A stretch of DNA of 64,000 bases from a virus. The translations under genes were made by a program, and so were the position numbers. Where the stretch lies: positions 1-64,000 of IMG/VR virus record IMGVR_UViG_3300010885_064105, one strand, 5' to 3'. Below, in pieces: positions 16,618-25,658 of the stretch (positions are counted from its first letter, which is position 1; every line of letters begins with the position of its first letter). Under the pieces are notes generated by a model. That model made no database searches and had not been told where the DNA came from. It worked only from the letters and a program-made list of their open reading frames with translations.

Positions 16618-17179
16618 ATGTCTTGTACTTAATGCTGATTATAGTCCATTAGGTATAATTAGTTGGAAAAGAGCTTTGGTATGGTCTTTCAGGTATGCTG
16701 AAAATCCAAAGACTGGCATGGAAATTATAGACTTTTATAAAGATGATTATATTTGTGGTACCAATAATAAAAAAATTCCAATACCAGCAGTTGCTAAAAC
16801 CGCTAGATATTTTAGGAATAACAATCAAAAAGTAAATTTTTGTAGGAAAAATCTTTTTATAAGAGATAATTATAGCTGTCAATATTGTGGCATAAAAAAA
16901 CATATCAATGAATTAACATACGATCATGTTATTCACAAATCTGTTTGGACACAACAGATGGGATCTCCTACTTGTTGGACAAATATAGTAACAGCATGTG
17001 TAGTATGTAACAGGAGAAAAGGTAATAGAACTCCAAAACAGGCTAACATGCCTTTAAAAAATATGCCTACGGCGCCCAATAAGTGTCCAAAATACTTGCC
17101 GATCACCAACCAGCTCCTTAATATAAGAAGCGACATCCCTACAGAGTGGGCTGTTTATTTACCAGAATCCTATATATAA
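16598..17179 (+). CDS. HNH endonuclease
   Basis: This 193-residue protein has the phage/bacterial HNH layout: an N-terminal CLVLNADYSPLG strand, then the nuclease core with CQYCG (about residue 90), LTYDHVIHKS (about 105-115, the catalytic His) and CVVCNRRKGN (about 130-140). The two CxxC pairs bind a structural zinc. It should nick or cut DNA. It sits in the operon rather than in an intron, so it may be a free-standing homing-type nuclease or a DNA-processing enzyme. It overlaps phoH by 20 bases. Confidence 0.85.
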   Translation: MKQQNSKCLVLNADYSPLGIISWKRALVWSFRYAENPKTGMEIIDFYKDDYICGTNNKKIPIPAVAKTARYFRNNNQKVNFCRKNLFIRDNYSCQYCGIKKHINELTYDHVIHKSVWTQQMGSPTCWTNIVTACVVCNRRKGNRTPKQANMPLKNMPTAPNKCPKYLPITNQLLNIRSDIPTEWAVYLPESYI

Positions 17180-17182
17180 AAC

Positions 17183-17536
17183 ATGCCTACTTATTCATAT
17201 TTTTGTAATAAATGTCAAACTAAATTTGAAATTTTTTGTAGTATCAAAGACTATGTAGAAAATGCCTCATGTGAGTATTGCAAGAAGAATAAAAATACTT
17301 ATAGGCTATATATTGAAGACGTATCAACCCTTAGCACATCTATCAAAAAAAATGATAGTGAACTTAAAACAATAGGTGATTTAGCAAATAGAAATAGAGA
17401 CAGATTGAGTGAAGATCATAAAACAGAATTAGAAAAAAAACATAATAGCTATAAAGAAGAAGTCTCTAATAAACAATTACCAAAAGGTATGTCTAGAATA
17501 AAAAAACCAAAAATTAAATACAAATGGAATGGATAA
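17183..17536 (+). CDS. FmdB-like zinc ribbon protein
   Basis: The first 45 residues match the FmdB-type putative regulatory zinc ribbon: MPTYSYFCNKC, then a loop and CEYCKK. The remaining 70 residues are charged and probably helical, ending in a basic tail. Total length is 117 residues. FmdB-like proteins are thought to act in regulation, but no target is known here. It begins three bases after the HNH gene. Confidence 0.7.
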   Translation: MPTYSYFCNKCQTKFEIFCSIKDYVENASCEYCKKNKNTYRLYIEDVSTLSTSIKKNDSELKTIGDLANRNRDRLSEDHKTELEKKHNSYKEEVSNKQLPKGMSRIKKPKIKYKWNG

Positions 17537-17553
17537 ACATAAGGAATTATACA

Positions 17554-17946
17554 ATGGATAATTTTATTTTTAAGCCTAGTAGTTTATTTACTAAAAAAGA
17601 CAATATTGAAGAAATAACAGAATTATATACATTGATAGGCACAGAATCTTTTATTGATGAAGCAAATAAAGCGAGATCCAAAGAAGAAAATAATACTGTC
17701 CTAGCAAAAAAAATAATAAGAAAAAATGGTTCAATTAAATATACCATAAGACTTGGAAATAATGGGAAATTTTATAATCCAATATCAATTTATGGTCAGG
17801 AAAAGACACATACTTTTTTAAATAGAATATGCAGATCTAATGATAAATTTAAAGAGGTAGGACAAAAGGTTTTTAATATGTATGTAGAATTTCTTAATAC
17901 AAAAAATATTTCACTGCTAATTAATGCAGAAAGGGAACATGAATAA
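17554..17946 (+). CDS. hypothetical protein
   Basis: I start this protein at the ATG at 17554, which has AAGGAATT eight to thirteen bases upstream, rather than at the in-frame ATG at 17524 inside the previous gene. It has about 130 residues and no recognised family. The region around residues 55-85 (KNGSIKYTIRLGNNGKFYNP) looks like beta strands. Its end overlaps the following start by one base. Its place in the replication operon suggests a DNA- or transcription-related role. Confidence 0.6.
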   Translation: MDNFIFKPSSLFTKKDNIEEITELYTLIGTESFIDEANKARSKEENNTVLAKKIIRKNGSIKYTIRLGNNGKFYNPISIYGQEKTHTFLNRICRSNDKFKEVGQKVFNMYVEFLNTKNISLLINAEREHE

Positions 17947-18287
17947 TGGCAAGAATTAATAAAATGCAGAAATACGCTATCCTATGGTTAAATAGCGAAG
18001 GACATGATATTGATTATATAGTATCAGAAACAAAACTAAGTAAAACACAAATCACAAATACTATAACAGAACAAAATAATAAAATTGCTGAAAAGGGCTT
18101 GAAAACAAAAACCTCTCCGGTAAATGGTTCTCGGTCTAAAAATTTAATGATCACCGAAACTTCTAATAAAACTCGTAATGTGGCAGTAATGACCAAGGAA
18201 GCATCTCAACTAAATGACGATCTTAAAAAAAATATAACATCAACAACTAAAACGCAAACAGGAATCTATAGACCATATAGCAAATAA
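17946..18287 (+). CDS. small helix-turn-helix-like protein
   Basis: This is a 113-residue protein. Residues about 5-40 have the size and hydrophobic spacing of a helix-turn-helix (KYAILWLNSEG, IDYIVSETKLSKTQITNTI). The rest is T/S/K-rich and probably unstructured, with a short KEASQLNDDLKK helix. DNA binding is plausible and regulation of phage genes possible, but no known regulator family is recognised. It is coupled to the upstream gene by one shared base. Confidence 0.55.
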   Translation: MARINKMQKYAILWLNSEGHDIDYIVSETKLSKTQITNTITEQNNKIAEKGLKTKTSPVNGSRSKNLMITETSNKTRNVAVMTKEASQLNDDLKKNITSTTKTQTGIYRPYSK

Positions 18288-18289
18288 TT

Positions 18290-18712
18290 ATGACAGATTT
18301 TTTTCAAAGTGTTGTAAATGAATTATCTGAAGAAGAAAAAGAAATTCTAGATAAAATACAAACAAAGATATTAGCTAGTTTGGAAAATGAAAAAGATGAA
18401 AAAAACAAAAAATTAGAGGAAATTACTGATCCATATGTTGATTTATCTGAAGACCATCCCGATATTATTCAGAAAAAGAATTTAACTGGTTTCCCAAATG
18501 AGCTAATTTTTACAGTTAAAGCCGAAGTATCTCAAATCGGCGAACAAAGACAATTATTATCTATAGTTGATATAATAGAAAAATTTTATCATATACCTTT
18601 AGATATAAATAGTGATTATAAATCTCATGTAGATAATTTTTTAAATAAATTTCATAGCACTTTGGAAGAATCTTGCAGGATTATTCACTCAAATAAACAA
18701 AATGAAAAATGA
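18290..18712 (+). CDS. hypothetical acidic protein
   Basis: The product has 140 residues and an acidic, coiled-coil-like N-terminal third (EEEKEILDKIQTKILASL and a run of E, D and K). A more globular part with a predicted amphipathic C-terminal helix follows. The family is unrecognised. It starts two bases after the HTH-like gene and overlaps the next by 11 bases, so it is a firm operon member. Confidence 0.6.
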   Translation: MTDFFQSVVNELSEEEKEILDKIQTKILASLENEKDEKNKKLEEITDPYVDLSEDHPDIIQKKNLTGFPNELIFTVKAEVSQIGEQRQLLSIVDIIEKFYHIPLDINSDYKSHVDNFLNKFHSTLEESCRIIHSNKQNEK

Positions 18713-19118
18713 TACTTATCTATCTCGATACTCTAATGATAAACCAGTATCGGCAGCTCAGTTTATAACAGAGATTATTTGTGAAAGAAAAGCCTTATCG
18801 CAAAAAGAAGATTTGCATTATAGATTTTGGATAGAAAAAAAATGGGCATCATTTTATAGTAATCAAATAGGTTCAGCACATAAGCTTCTTAAAAAGTATA
18901 GCTCTAAAGCAATAGTAAAGGCTCTAGGCACAGACGCGGGAAGAAGAATATATTCTTTGCGAGCACCCCACCTACCAGCTATCATAGAACAGCAGGAGGC
19001 TCTTATAGCTTCAGAGAATAAAAAAATTACTCTACAAATTGAACGAAATACTCAAGTTAAATTTGGCGCCTCTCAAAATAATAATAACATTATTTCCAAA
19101 CTAAAGGATCTAGAATAA
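18702..19118 (+). CDS. hypothetical protein upstream of the RecA homologue
   Basis: The 138-residue protein is basic and mostly helical, with aromatic residues clustered near residues 39-55 (HYRFWIEKKWASFY) and an R-R-I-Y-S-L-R-A-P-H segment around 87-96. I recognise no family. It shares a base with the start of the RecA-like gene downstream, so a DNA-related function is possible. Confidence 0.6.
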   Translation: MKNDTYLSRYSNDKPVSAAQFITEIICERKALSQKEDLHYRFWIEKKWASFYSNQIGSAHKLLKKYSSKAIVKALGTDAGRRIYSLRAPHLPAIIEQQEALIASENKKITLQIERNTQVKFGASQNNNNIISKLKDLE

Positions 19119-20140
19119 TGAGCTTAAAGGATGACGTAGAAAAAAAATTCGGAGATGATATTATACTGAATGGTAATTCTATTGTAGATAAAAAATTAAT
19201 TACCATACCAATAAGTCCTTCTCTAGATATTGTTTTGAATGGAGGTATTCCTGAAGGCAGTTTTGTAATTTTAACCGGTCAACCAAAATGTGGGAAAACT
19301 ACTACTTCTCTAGATTTTTGTGCTACTGGACAAAAAAAAGAATACGCTCATAGTTCTTTTTCGGAAGGGCGTCAGGTATATTACTTAAACATCGAAGGGC
19401 GTCTGAAAAAACGAGATCTGGAGGGTATTCCTGGCCTTGATTTGACACGATTTAATGTCATAGGGTCAAAACAGGGTAAAATATTACACGCTGAAGAATA
19501 CCTTCAAATTGGAGAAAGAATTATTAATGAAATTCCAGGATCAATACTAATAATAGACTCCTATTCTGCATTATGTACAGAAGCTGAAATAACAAGCGAT
19601 ATGGATAAAATGCAACGAGCAGATGGTGCTAAATTATTAGCTAAGTTTTGCAGAAAAGTGGCTAATGTTATACCTGTCAATAGAAATATCGTAATTGGAA
19701 TTACTCATCTTATGGGTAACCCAGGGCTGGGTCATAGTGAGTGGAAAGAAAAGAGTGGACAAGCTATTGCTTATCAGACGGATATTAAGCTAAAAGCACA
19801 ATTTCATAAAGCATGGAAAGTTGGATCAGCAGAAGATGGTCAACAAATAGGTCAAGAAATTCAATGGCAAGTACAATGCTCGGCTCTCGGACCACCGGGT
19901 GGTACTATCACAAGCTATATAAGATATGGTCAGGGTATTGACAAACAAACAGAACTGGTTACACTAGCTTCAGACTTGGGACTAATACATAAAGCAGGGG
20001 CTTGGTACACCATAACCACGGTTGAGTCAAAACCAAAATTTCAAGGAACAGAAAAGGTTCGTCAATATCTTGTTGACAATCCTGAGATATACGAAAACCT
20101 GTGGATTAAAGTTAAGGAAATGATGGGGATCAAAGGATGA
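19118..20140 (+). CDS. uvsX: RecA/UvsX-like recombinase
   Basis: The protein has 340 residues. Walker A is at 54-61 (GQPKCGKT), followed by a YYLNIEGRL segment and Walker B (SILIIDSYSALC). The L1/L2 DNA-binding loop region contains THLMGNPGLGHSEW and a GQAIAYQTD segment. It should form ATP-dependent filaments on single-stranded DNA and catalyse strand exchange for recombination-dependent replication and repair. The lack of a long N-terminal RecA domain and the phage context favour UvsX-type naming. Two candidate partner genes follow: a small nuclease and a UvsY-like helical protein. Confidence 0.88.
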   Translation: MSLKDDVEKKFGDDIILNGNSIVDKKLITIPISPSLDIVLNGGIPEGSFVILTGQPKCGKTTTSLDFCATGQKKEYAHSSFSEGRQVYYLNIEGRLKKRDLEGIPGLDLTRFNVIGSKQGKILHAEEYLQIGERIINEIPGSILIIDSYSALCTEAEITSDMDKMQRADGAKLLAKFCRKVANVIPVNRNIVIGITHLMGNPGLGHSEWKEKSGQAIAYQTDIKLKAQFHKAWKVGSAEDGQQIGQEIQWQVQCSALGPPGGTITSYIRYGQGIDKQTELVTLASDLGLIHKAGAWYTITTVESKPKFQGTEKVRQYLVDNPEIYENLWIKVKEMMGIKG

Positions 20141-20553
20141 TAGTGAGAGATCTAGATGGAAACATATCTCAATGGCAGCTTACTGGGAATATGGCTAAAG
20201 GCAAGATTGCTAACAAGTCTAATTTGCATCTAAAAGCTCGCTCAGCACTGATATCGTGTTTTCCAACTTTGCAATTATTAGAGGAAATACCAATTTTAAT
20301 TAGGAAAAATGAAACATTATTTTTAGATTTTTACTTGCCATTAATTCAAACGTGCATAGAAGTTCACGGAGAACAGCACTATAAGTTTGTTCCTTTTTAT
20401 CATCATAATACTTTAGGTTTTATAAGATCACAAAAAAGAGATCGCGAAAAAATAGAGTGGTGTGAAATTAATCAGATTAAATTTATAGCATTACCGTTTG
20501 ATGAAAATGAAAATCAATGGATTGGGAGATTAATAAATGAACAAAACGGCTAA
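20137..20553 (+). CDS. small PD-(D/E)XK nuclease-like protein
   Basis: In this 138-residue protein the core LFLDFYLP followed by CIEVHGEQHY (about residues 67-88) matches the restriction-like arrangement (acidic residue, then E-x-H/D-G-x-Q-H) seen in Vsr/DUF559-type nucleases. It overlaps the recombinase gene by four bases. It probably cuts or trims DNA during recombination or repair. Substrate unknown. Confidence 0.65.
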   Translation: MIVRDLDGNISQWQLTGNMAKGKIANKSNLHLKARSALISCFPTLQLLEEIPILIRKNETLFLDFYLPLIQTCIEVHGEQHYKFVPFYHHNTLGFIRSQKRDREKIEWCEINQIKFIALPFDENENQWIGRLINEQNG

Positions 20554-21028
20554 AGAAGAATTACAAGATTGGGATAATATTCTAGATGAATATGAAAAGG
20601 GTCTTGGTATACCTAAATATAATAACGCTGGTATGCCAGAGCAAGAGCTAAATAATTATCTTACTATGGATAGAACAGAGCTAGAGAGAATAACACCAGA
20701 AGATTGTTCTCAAATATCTTATAGATTAGCTCAGTTTTCTTTTTATATACAACGCACCATAAACAGAGAAATAGCTAGAAATAATTGGGCTGATGAAACA
20801 ATTAAAATGGTTATAGCAGATGAAATAAATAATTATAAAGGATACGGATATGTGGAGAAATCTCTCCAAGCTATTAAGAATAATGAAAAGGCTCAAGCTA
20901 TAAATAAAATAAAAATTTATTCCAAACAGCGAACAGACAGATTATCATATTTAGCGAATTCTATCAAAAATCTATCAGATATACTTATTTCTATTCAAAA
21001 AATTAAACTGGCAACAAAAAATGGATAA
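20537..21028 (+). CDS. helical protein, possible UvsY-like mediator
   Basis: The product is a 163-residue, almost entirely helical protein. The order of features resembles the phage T4-type recombination mediator UvsY: a first helix with R-x-I-N-R-E, a GYGY turn, then long amphipathic helices (QAIKNNEKAQAINKIKIYSKQR, then LSYLANSIKNLSDILISIQ). UvsY loads UvsX on SSB-coated DNA. Location one gene downstream of the recombinase supports the idea. There is no diagnostic motif, so this is an inference from context and helix pattern. Confidence 0.6.
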   Translation: MNKTAKEELQDWDNILDEYEKGLGIPKYNNAGMPEQELNNYLTMDRTELERITPEDCSQISYRLAQFSFYIQRTINREIARNNWADETIKMVIADEINNYKGYGYVEKSLQAIKNNEKAQAINKIKIYSKQRTDRLSYLANSIKNLSDILISIQKIKLATKNG

Positions 21029-21410
21029 TATTAATTTAGACCCACAACAAATTCAACAAATGATTATTATGCTTCAGTCCATGCTCCCCCAAACTGAAGA
21101 GGACAAACAGAATAAAGAGACTAAGTCAACCAAAAAACCTAAGGCCAAAAAGAATACTCAGACACAAACTAAAAGTAAGCCGACAAGAGAAAATAAATTC
21201 GATAGCATGACAGAAGCCAGAATGCACAAAGAAGATATAGCTATAGATAAGAAACTATCTGTTCTTCCCCCTGTTCCAAGAGCTAGGCCTTTTGAATTGG
21301 TAAATACTATATGTAGAGTTTGTGGCAAAAAAGAAAAAGTAAATCCTGTTTTAATAACAGAAGGCGTTGATAGGTATAAATGTAATAAATGTTCAGCAGG
21401 AGCGGGCTGA
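21021..21410 (+). CDS. small zinc-finger protein
   Basis: This 129-residue protein has a disordered lysine/threonine/glutamine-rich N-terminal half (about residues 20-65) and a C-terminal zinc finger: CRVCGKK (about 96-102) and CNKCSAG (about 121-127). It ends with TGA overlapping the helicase ATG. The nucleic-acid-binding zinc finger suggests a replication or recombination accessory factor. Family unrecognised. Confidence 0.65.
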   Translation: MDNINLDPQQIQQMIIMLQSMLPQTEEDKQNKETKSTKKPKAKKNTQTQTKSKPTRENKFDSMTEARMHKEDIAIDKKLSVLPPVPRARPFELVNTICRVCGKKEKVNPVLITEGVDRYKCNKCSAGAG

Positions 21411-22876
21411 TGACAATGGTATTGTGCGACCCATCTGCTGAAAGAGCAGTATTGGCTGGTATCTGTACTTATGGTGAAGATGCGTATCTTGATGTGGCTG
21501 ATATTATTCAAGATACTACTTTTACTATAGATAGTAATACGGTTATATTTAAATGCTTAAAAACTATTTGTGAAAGAGAACAAAAACCCTCTATAGATAT
21601 TGCTACAATTTTTTCTACTGCTGAAGAGTTAGGACTAGCCCATATTCTTACAAAAAAAGAAGAATTGCAGCATTTAAAAGCTGTTATGGACTTTCCTGTT
21701 ATTCTTGAAAATGTTAGAAAATTTGCAGCAAAAATAAGAAAATTAGAGATAGCCAGACTTTTAAGAAAACAACTAGAACTAGCTCAAGATAAGATTTTGG
21801 ATGTAAATGGCAGTGAGCCTATAGGTTCTATTCTCAGCATAGCAGAAGATACCATATTTAATTTTACTTCATTACTTAATGATGGTGATAATAATCCATC
21901 TTCCTTCGGCCATAATTTGGATGAATATGTTAAAAATCTAGAAGAAAACAAAATAGATCAGGTTGGAATACCAACAGGCTTTCCAGTATACGATCAGTCT
22001 ATCGGTGGAGGTTTAAGAAAAGGAACCGTCAATATTATAGCAGCACGACCAAAGACTGGTAAAACTTTAATGTCTGACAATATAGGATATAATGTTGCTA
22101 ATTTAGGTATTCCTACTCTTAATATGGATACCGAAATGAATAAAGAAGACCATATTAATAGAACTTTGGCCATGATGAGCGAAATTGAAATCAATACTAT
22201 AGAAACTGGAAAGTTTTCAGAGTCTCCTGACAAAAAGAATAAAATATTACAATCTGTTCATAAACTTAAAGAACTTAAAATGTTTCATAAGAGTATTGCT
22301 GGAAAACCCTTTGAGGATCAGTTAGCAATTATGAGAAGATGGATAGTTAAAGAAGTTGGTCTACATGATGATGGCACAGCTAAGGACTGTGTTATATTTT
22401 ATGACTACTTAAAGATTATGGATAGTGCAGGAATGACCCAGGACCTTAAAGAGTATCAGGTCTTAGGCTTTATGATGACAAGCTTACATAATTTTGCCGT
22501 TAGATATAAGGTTCCTATTGTTGCTTTTATACAGCTAAATAGAGATGGAATTACTAAAGAGAGCACTGATGCTGCTAGTGGTTCTGATAGAATTATTTGG
22601 CTATGTAGTAATTTCAGTATATTTAAAAGAAAAACTCCAGAAGAGATAGCTGAAGATGGTCCAGAAAATGGTAATAGAAAACTAGTCCCTTTAATTAGTA
22701 GACATGGAGGCGGTTTAGATGATAATGACTACATTAATTGTCATATGAAGGGCTGGTGTGCAAAAATTACTGAAGGTCGTACTAGGTTAGAAATTATTAA
22801 TAATAAGGGTGGAAAGAAAGATGGATTCATTGTTGATGAGCAAAGCGAAAATGAACAAGAAATCAAGTTCGACTAA
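21410..22876 (+). CDS. dnaB: DnaB-like replicative helicase
   Basis: I chose the ATG at 21410: it overlaps the upstream stop and has AGGAG at 21398. Upstream codons in frame belong to the zinc-finger gene. The N-terminal domain (about residues 1-105) matches DnaB helical domains (CDPSAERAVLAGI). The C-terminal RecA-like ATPase has Walker A with Gly217-Lys218-Thr219 and Walker B near Asp332 (IFYDYLKIM), then an IQLNRDG sensor. It unwinds DNA at the fork. The next gene, the primase, starts inside its 3' end. Confidence 0.9.
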   Translation: MTMVLCDPSAERAVLAGICTYGEDAYLDVADIIQDTTFTIDSNTVIFKCLKTICEREQKPSIDIATIFSTAEELGLAHILTKKEELQHLKAVMDFPVILENVRKFAAKIRKLEIARLLRKQLELAQDKILDVNGSEPIGSILSIAEDTIFNFTSLLNDGDNNPSSFGHNLDEYVKNLEENKIDQVGIPTGFPVYDQSIGGGLRKGTVNIIAARPKTGKTLMSDNIGYNVANLGIPTLNMDTEMNKEDHINRTLAMMSEIEINTIETGKFSESPDKKNKILQSVHKLKELKMFHKSIAGKPFEDQLAIMRRWIVKEVGLHDDGTAKDCVIFYDYLKIMDSAGMTQDLKEYQVLGFMMTSLHNFAVRYKVPIVAFIQLNRDGITKESTDAASGSDRIIWLCSNFSIFKRKTPEEIAEDGPENGNRKLVPLISRHGGGLDDNDYINCHMKGWCAKITEGRTRLEIINNKGGKKDGFIVDEQSENEQEIKFD

Positions 22877-24005
22877 AGACCAGGCTAAATTAAAAGTTGT
22901 TTGTGATAATCTTTGCGATAATGTCTGTGATCTACTTGATGTTTTTCAAATAGAATATAGAAATAATTCTAAGATGATTACTATGTCATGTCCAATACAT
23001 GGTGGAGATAATAAATCTGCTATTAATCTTTATCCAGAGGGAGATACATACAGAGGCAATTGGAAATGCAGAACACACAATTGCGAACAAATTTTCAAGT
23101 CTTCTATTATAGGATTTATTAGAGGAATATTATCTCATAATAAATATGGTTGGTCTAAAGATGGAGATAAGTCTTGTTCATTTGATGAAGCTTTAAATTT
23201 TGCTCTAAATTTTCTTAAAAAAGATCTTGATAGTATAAAGATATCTAAATCATCAAAAGATAAACAGTTTTTCTCTAGCGCCGTCAATTATTTAACAAAT
23301 AAACCGATATCGCAAAATGATGGACCAAAACCACTCAGAGAACAAATAAGAAGGTCTTTATCTATACCAGCCAACTATTATACTAACCGCAATTACTCTG
23401 CAGAAATATTAGATAAATATGATATAGGACTATGCTCTAAACCAAATAAGGAAATGTATAACAGGGTTGTTGTGCCAATTTATGATAACGACTATCATCA
23501 TATGATAGGCTGTTCAGGTAGAAGCATATTTGAAAAATGTAACTCATGCTCATCTTATCATGACAATATACAGGAATGTCCACCAGAACATAATAGGTGG
23601 TTATTTTCTAAGTGGAAACATAGTTCAAATTTTAAGAGTCAAAATTGCTTATATAATTTTTGGTTTGCAAAATCATTTATACAAAAATCAGCTACAGCTA
23701 TTATAGTTGAAAGCCCAGGCAATGTATGGAGATTGGAGGAAAATGGTATTCATAACAGCGTAGCTATGTTTGGATCATCATTAAGCGATAGGCAAAAAAT
23801 TATTTTGGATTCTTCGGGAGCTATGACTCTTATAATACTAACTGATCAAGATGAAGCTGGTCGCAAAGCTTCTGAACAGATTAGTTCAAAATGTAAAAAT
23901 ACATATCGTATTTTTATACCTAAAATCAGTAAACCCGATGTTGGCGAAATGACATCTATAGAGATTAAAGAACAAATTCATGATTATATAGAAAGTATTG
24001 AATGA
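22821..24005 (+). CDS. DnaG-type DNA primase
   Basis: The protein has about 394 residues. Near the N-terminus a CHC2-like zinc site (CPIHGG about residue 54, CRTHNC about 82-87) is followed by the catalytic core. The Toprim part has the glutamate motif (VESPGNVWRL) and TDQDEAGR (DxD). It synthesises RNA primers with the helicase. The start is uncertain: a GTG at 22809, ATGs at 22821, 22836 and 22851 are in frame. I prefer 22821 because a GGAAAG-type ribosome site lies just upstream. The gene overlaps the helicase by about 56 bases, unusually long here. Confidence 0.82.
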   Translation: MDSLLMSKAKMNKKSSSTKDQAKLKVVCDNLCDNVCDLLDVFQIEYRNNSKMITMSCPIHGGDNKSAINLYPEGDTYRGNWKCRTHNCEQIFKSSIIGFIRGILSHNKYGWSKDGDKSCSFDEALNFALNFLKKDLDSIKISKSSKDKQFFSSAVNYLTNKPISQNDGPKPLREQIRRSLSIPANYYTNRNYSAEILDKYDIGLCSKPNKEMYNRVVVPIYDNDYHHMIGCSGRSIFEKCNSCSSYHDNIQECPPEHNRWLFSKWKHSSNFKSQNCLYNFWFAKSFIQKSATAIIVESPGNVWRLEENGIHNSVAMFGSSLSDRQKIILDSSGAMTLIILTDQDEAGRKASEQISSKCKNTYRIFIPKISKPDVGEMTSIEIKEQIHDYIESIE

Positions 24006-24613
24006 CCAAAATTATAGCATTCTCTGGAAGAAAACAATCTGGCAAAAGTACTGGAGCAGAACATATACAAGCTTTATTAAACCATAGAAACATCAGCAAT
24101 AAAATCTATAGTTTTGCTGACCCATTAAAACAAGACATATGTATAAATATGCTAGGGTTAACATATGACCAGTGCTATGGAACTGATACTGATAAGAATA
24201 GTTTAACAGATATACTATGGGAAAATATTCCTGGATATGATGGAGATTTTATTGGACCAATGTCTGCTAGGGAAGTAATGGAGATAATTGGTACCAATAT
24301 TTTTCGTAAAATAAAGAATGATGTTTGGGTCCAAGCAACACTCAACAGTATCAAAAAACAAAATCCTGACATAGCTATAATTCCAGACTGTAGATTTCCT
24401 AATGAAGTTGATCAAATACTAAATTTAGGCGGCTATGTTATAAGGGTAACAAAAGATCCTTTCGCCTCGCAAGCTGATGCTGAAATTGCTTTGGATCCTA
24501 CTAATTATAATTGGGAAAAATTTAGTATTGTTATAGATAATGATAATATGGATATGTCTGAAAAAAATAAACTTATAGAACAATTCCTAAATAAGACTGA
24601 AATTTTAAATTAA
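24002..24613 (+). CDS. deoxynucleoside monophosphate kinase
   Basis: The 203-residue protein has a P-loop at the N-terminus (GRKQSGKST, residues 9-17). The middle region (MSAREVMEIIG, then NDVWVQATL) and IIPDCRFPNEVD match phage T4 gene 1-type dNMP kinases. It phosphorylates dNMPs to dNDPs, linking dCMP deaminase and dUTPase output to the nucleotide pool. It is coupled to primase (four-base overlap) and to the following nuclease (TAATG). Confidence 0.85.
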   Translation: MTKIIAFSGRKQSGKSTGAEHIQALLNHRNISNKIYSFADPLKQDICINMLGLTYDQCYGTDTDKNSLTDILWENIPGYDGDFIGPMSAREVMEIIGTNIFRKIKNDVWVQATLNSIKKQNPDIAIIPDCRFPNEVDQILNLGGYVIRVTKDPFASQADAEIALDPTNYNWEKFSIVIDNDNMDMSEKNKLIEQFLNKTEILN

Positions 24614-25653
24614 TGATTATCACATACATACGCAGTTCCAGTTATGGTACACATAGCTTATGTCCTATGCAATATATGCTTGAATATGTTTTAGGAATAA
24701 GAAGTCCAAGCGGGCTAAAAGCTGCTAAAGGCACAGTTTTACATAAGGTAATGGAGATTCTTGCTATTATTAAAAAAGGTATCCAAGATGGATTACCCAC
24801 GATAGAAGACGATATTATTGGAAAAATCAATACAAAGGACTATAATTTAAATACAATAATTGAAAAAGTATACAACCATTATTCATCTGCCGAAAAGCAC
24901 CACTCTTGGACCCCAAAGGACTATAAAGATTGTCATAATTGGGTATATAAAGCATTAGAGTATAATAATGGTATGTTTGACCCTAGAAATCAAGATATAG
25001 TTCAGCCTGAACAACGTTTTGATATTGAAATTAATAAGCCATGGGCTAAATATAAATATGAAACGAAAGATGGAATATTAGAAGGCAATCTAGCCATAAA
25101 AGGAACAATAGACTTAATTACTAGGGTTAATGATAAAACATTAGAAATAGTTGACTATAAAACAGGGAGACGATTAGATTGGGCAACAGGTGAGGAAAAA
25201 ACACAGGCGAAGTTACAAAATGATGCTCAGTTAAGAATATATCATTATGCTATACAGCATTTATATCCAGAGATAGAACATGTCATGGTTTCTATATATT
25301 TTATAAATGATGGTGGAGCATTCAGTATATGTTTTGATAAAAAAGATATATTCCAAACGGAAATGATGCTTAAGGCAAAATTTGAAACAATAAAAAATAC
25401 ATATAAGCCACAATTAAATAAAAGTTGGAAATGTACTAAATTCTGTCATTTTGGCAAAAGTACATTTGCAAATACTCATGTGTTACCAATAATTGAATAC
25501 AGAGATAATCAAGTAACACCAAAAGATCAATGTATGACCAAATGTGAACAGGTCAAACATGATATGGATATAAAAGGCGTAGACGAGGTAGTTGACCAAT
25601 ACCAAGTTCCGGGTTATAGTATAGGACACTACAAGGCACCCGGCAGCGTTTAA
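24613..25653 (+). CDS. RecB/Cas4-type PD-(D/E)XK nuclease, probable Fe-S protein
   Basis: The 346-residue protein has the RecB-family nuclease signature: GTVLHKVME (motif with the metal-binding His), a TID segment, IVDYKTGR (the D-x-K catalytic pair), and QLRIYHYA (Q-x3-Y). One cysteine at residue 17 and four near the end (274, 278, 307, 311) are placed as in AddB/Cas4 enzymes, where one N-terminal and three C-terminal cysteines hold a 4Fe-4S cluster. It is probably a 5'-3' exonuclease for recombination ends. No CRISPR genes are nearby, so it is not part of an adaptation module here. Confidence 0.85.
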   Translation: MIITYIRSSSYGTHSLCPMQYMLEYVLGIRSPSGLKAAKGTVLHKVMEILAIIKKGIQDGLPTIEDDIIGKINTKDYNLNTIIEKVYNHYSSAEKHHSWTPKDYKDCHNWVYKALEYNNGMFDPRNQDIVQPEQRFDIEINKPWAKYKYETKDGILEGNLAIKGTIDLITRVNDKTLEIVDYKTGRRLDWATGEEKTQAKLQNDAQLRIYHYAIQHLYPEIEHVMVSIYFINDGGAFSICFDKKDIFQTEMMLKAKFETIKNTYKPQLNKSWKCTKFCHFGKSTFANTHVLPIIEYRDNQVTPKDQCMTKCEQVKHDMDIKGVDEVVDQYQVPGYSIGHYKAPGSV

Positions 25654-25658
25654 TATAT

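Noticed and set aside
24613-25653. Cas4 of a CRISPR adaptation module
   Set aside because: No cas1, cas2 or repeat array is in the window, and the gene is embedded in a replication operon.
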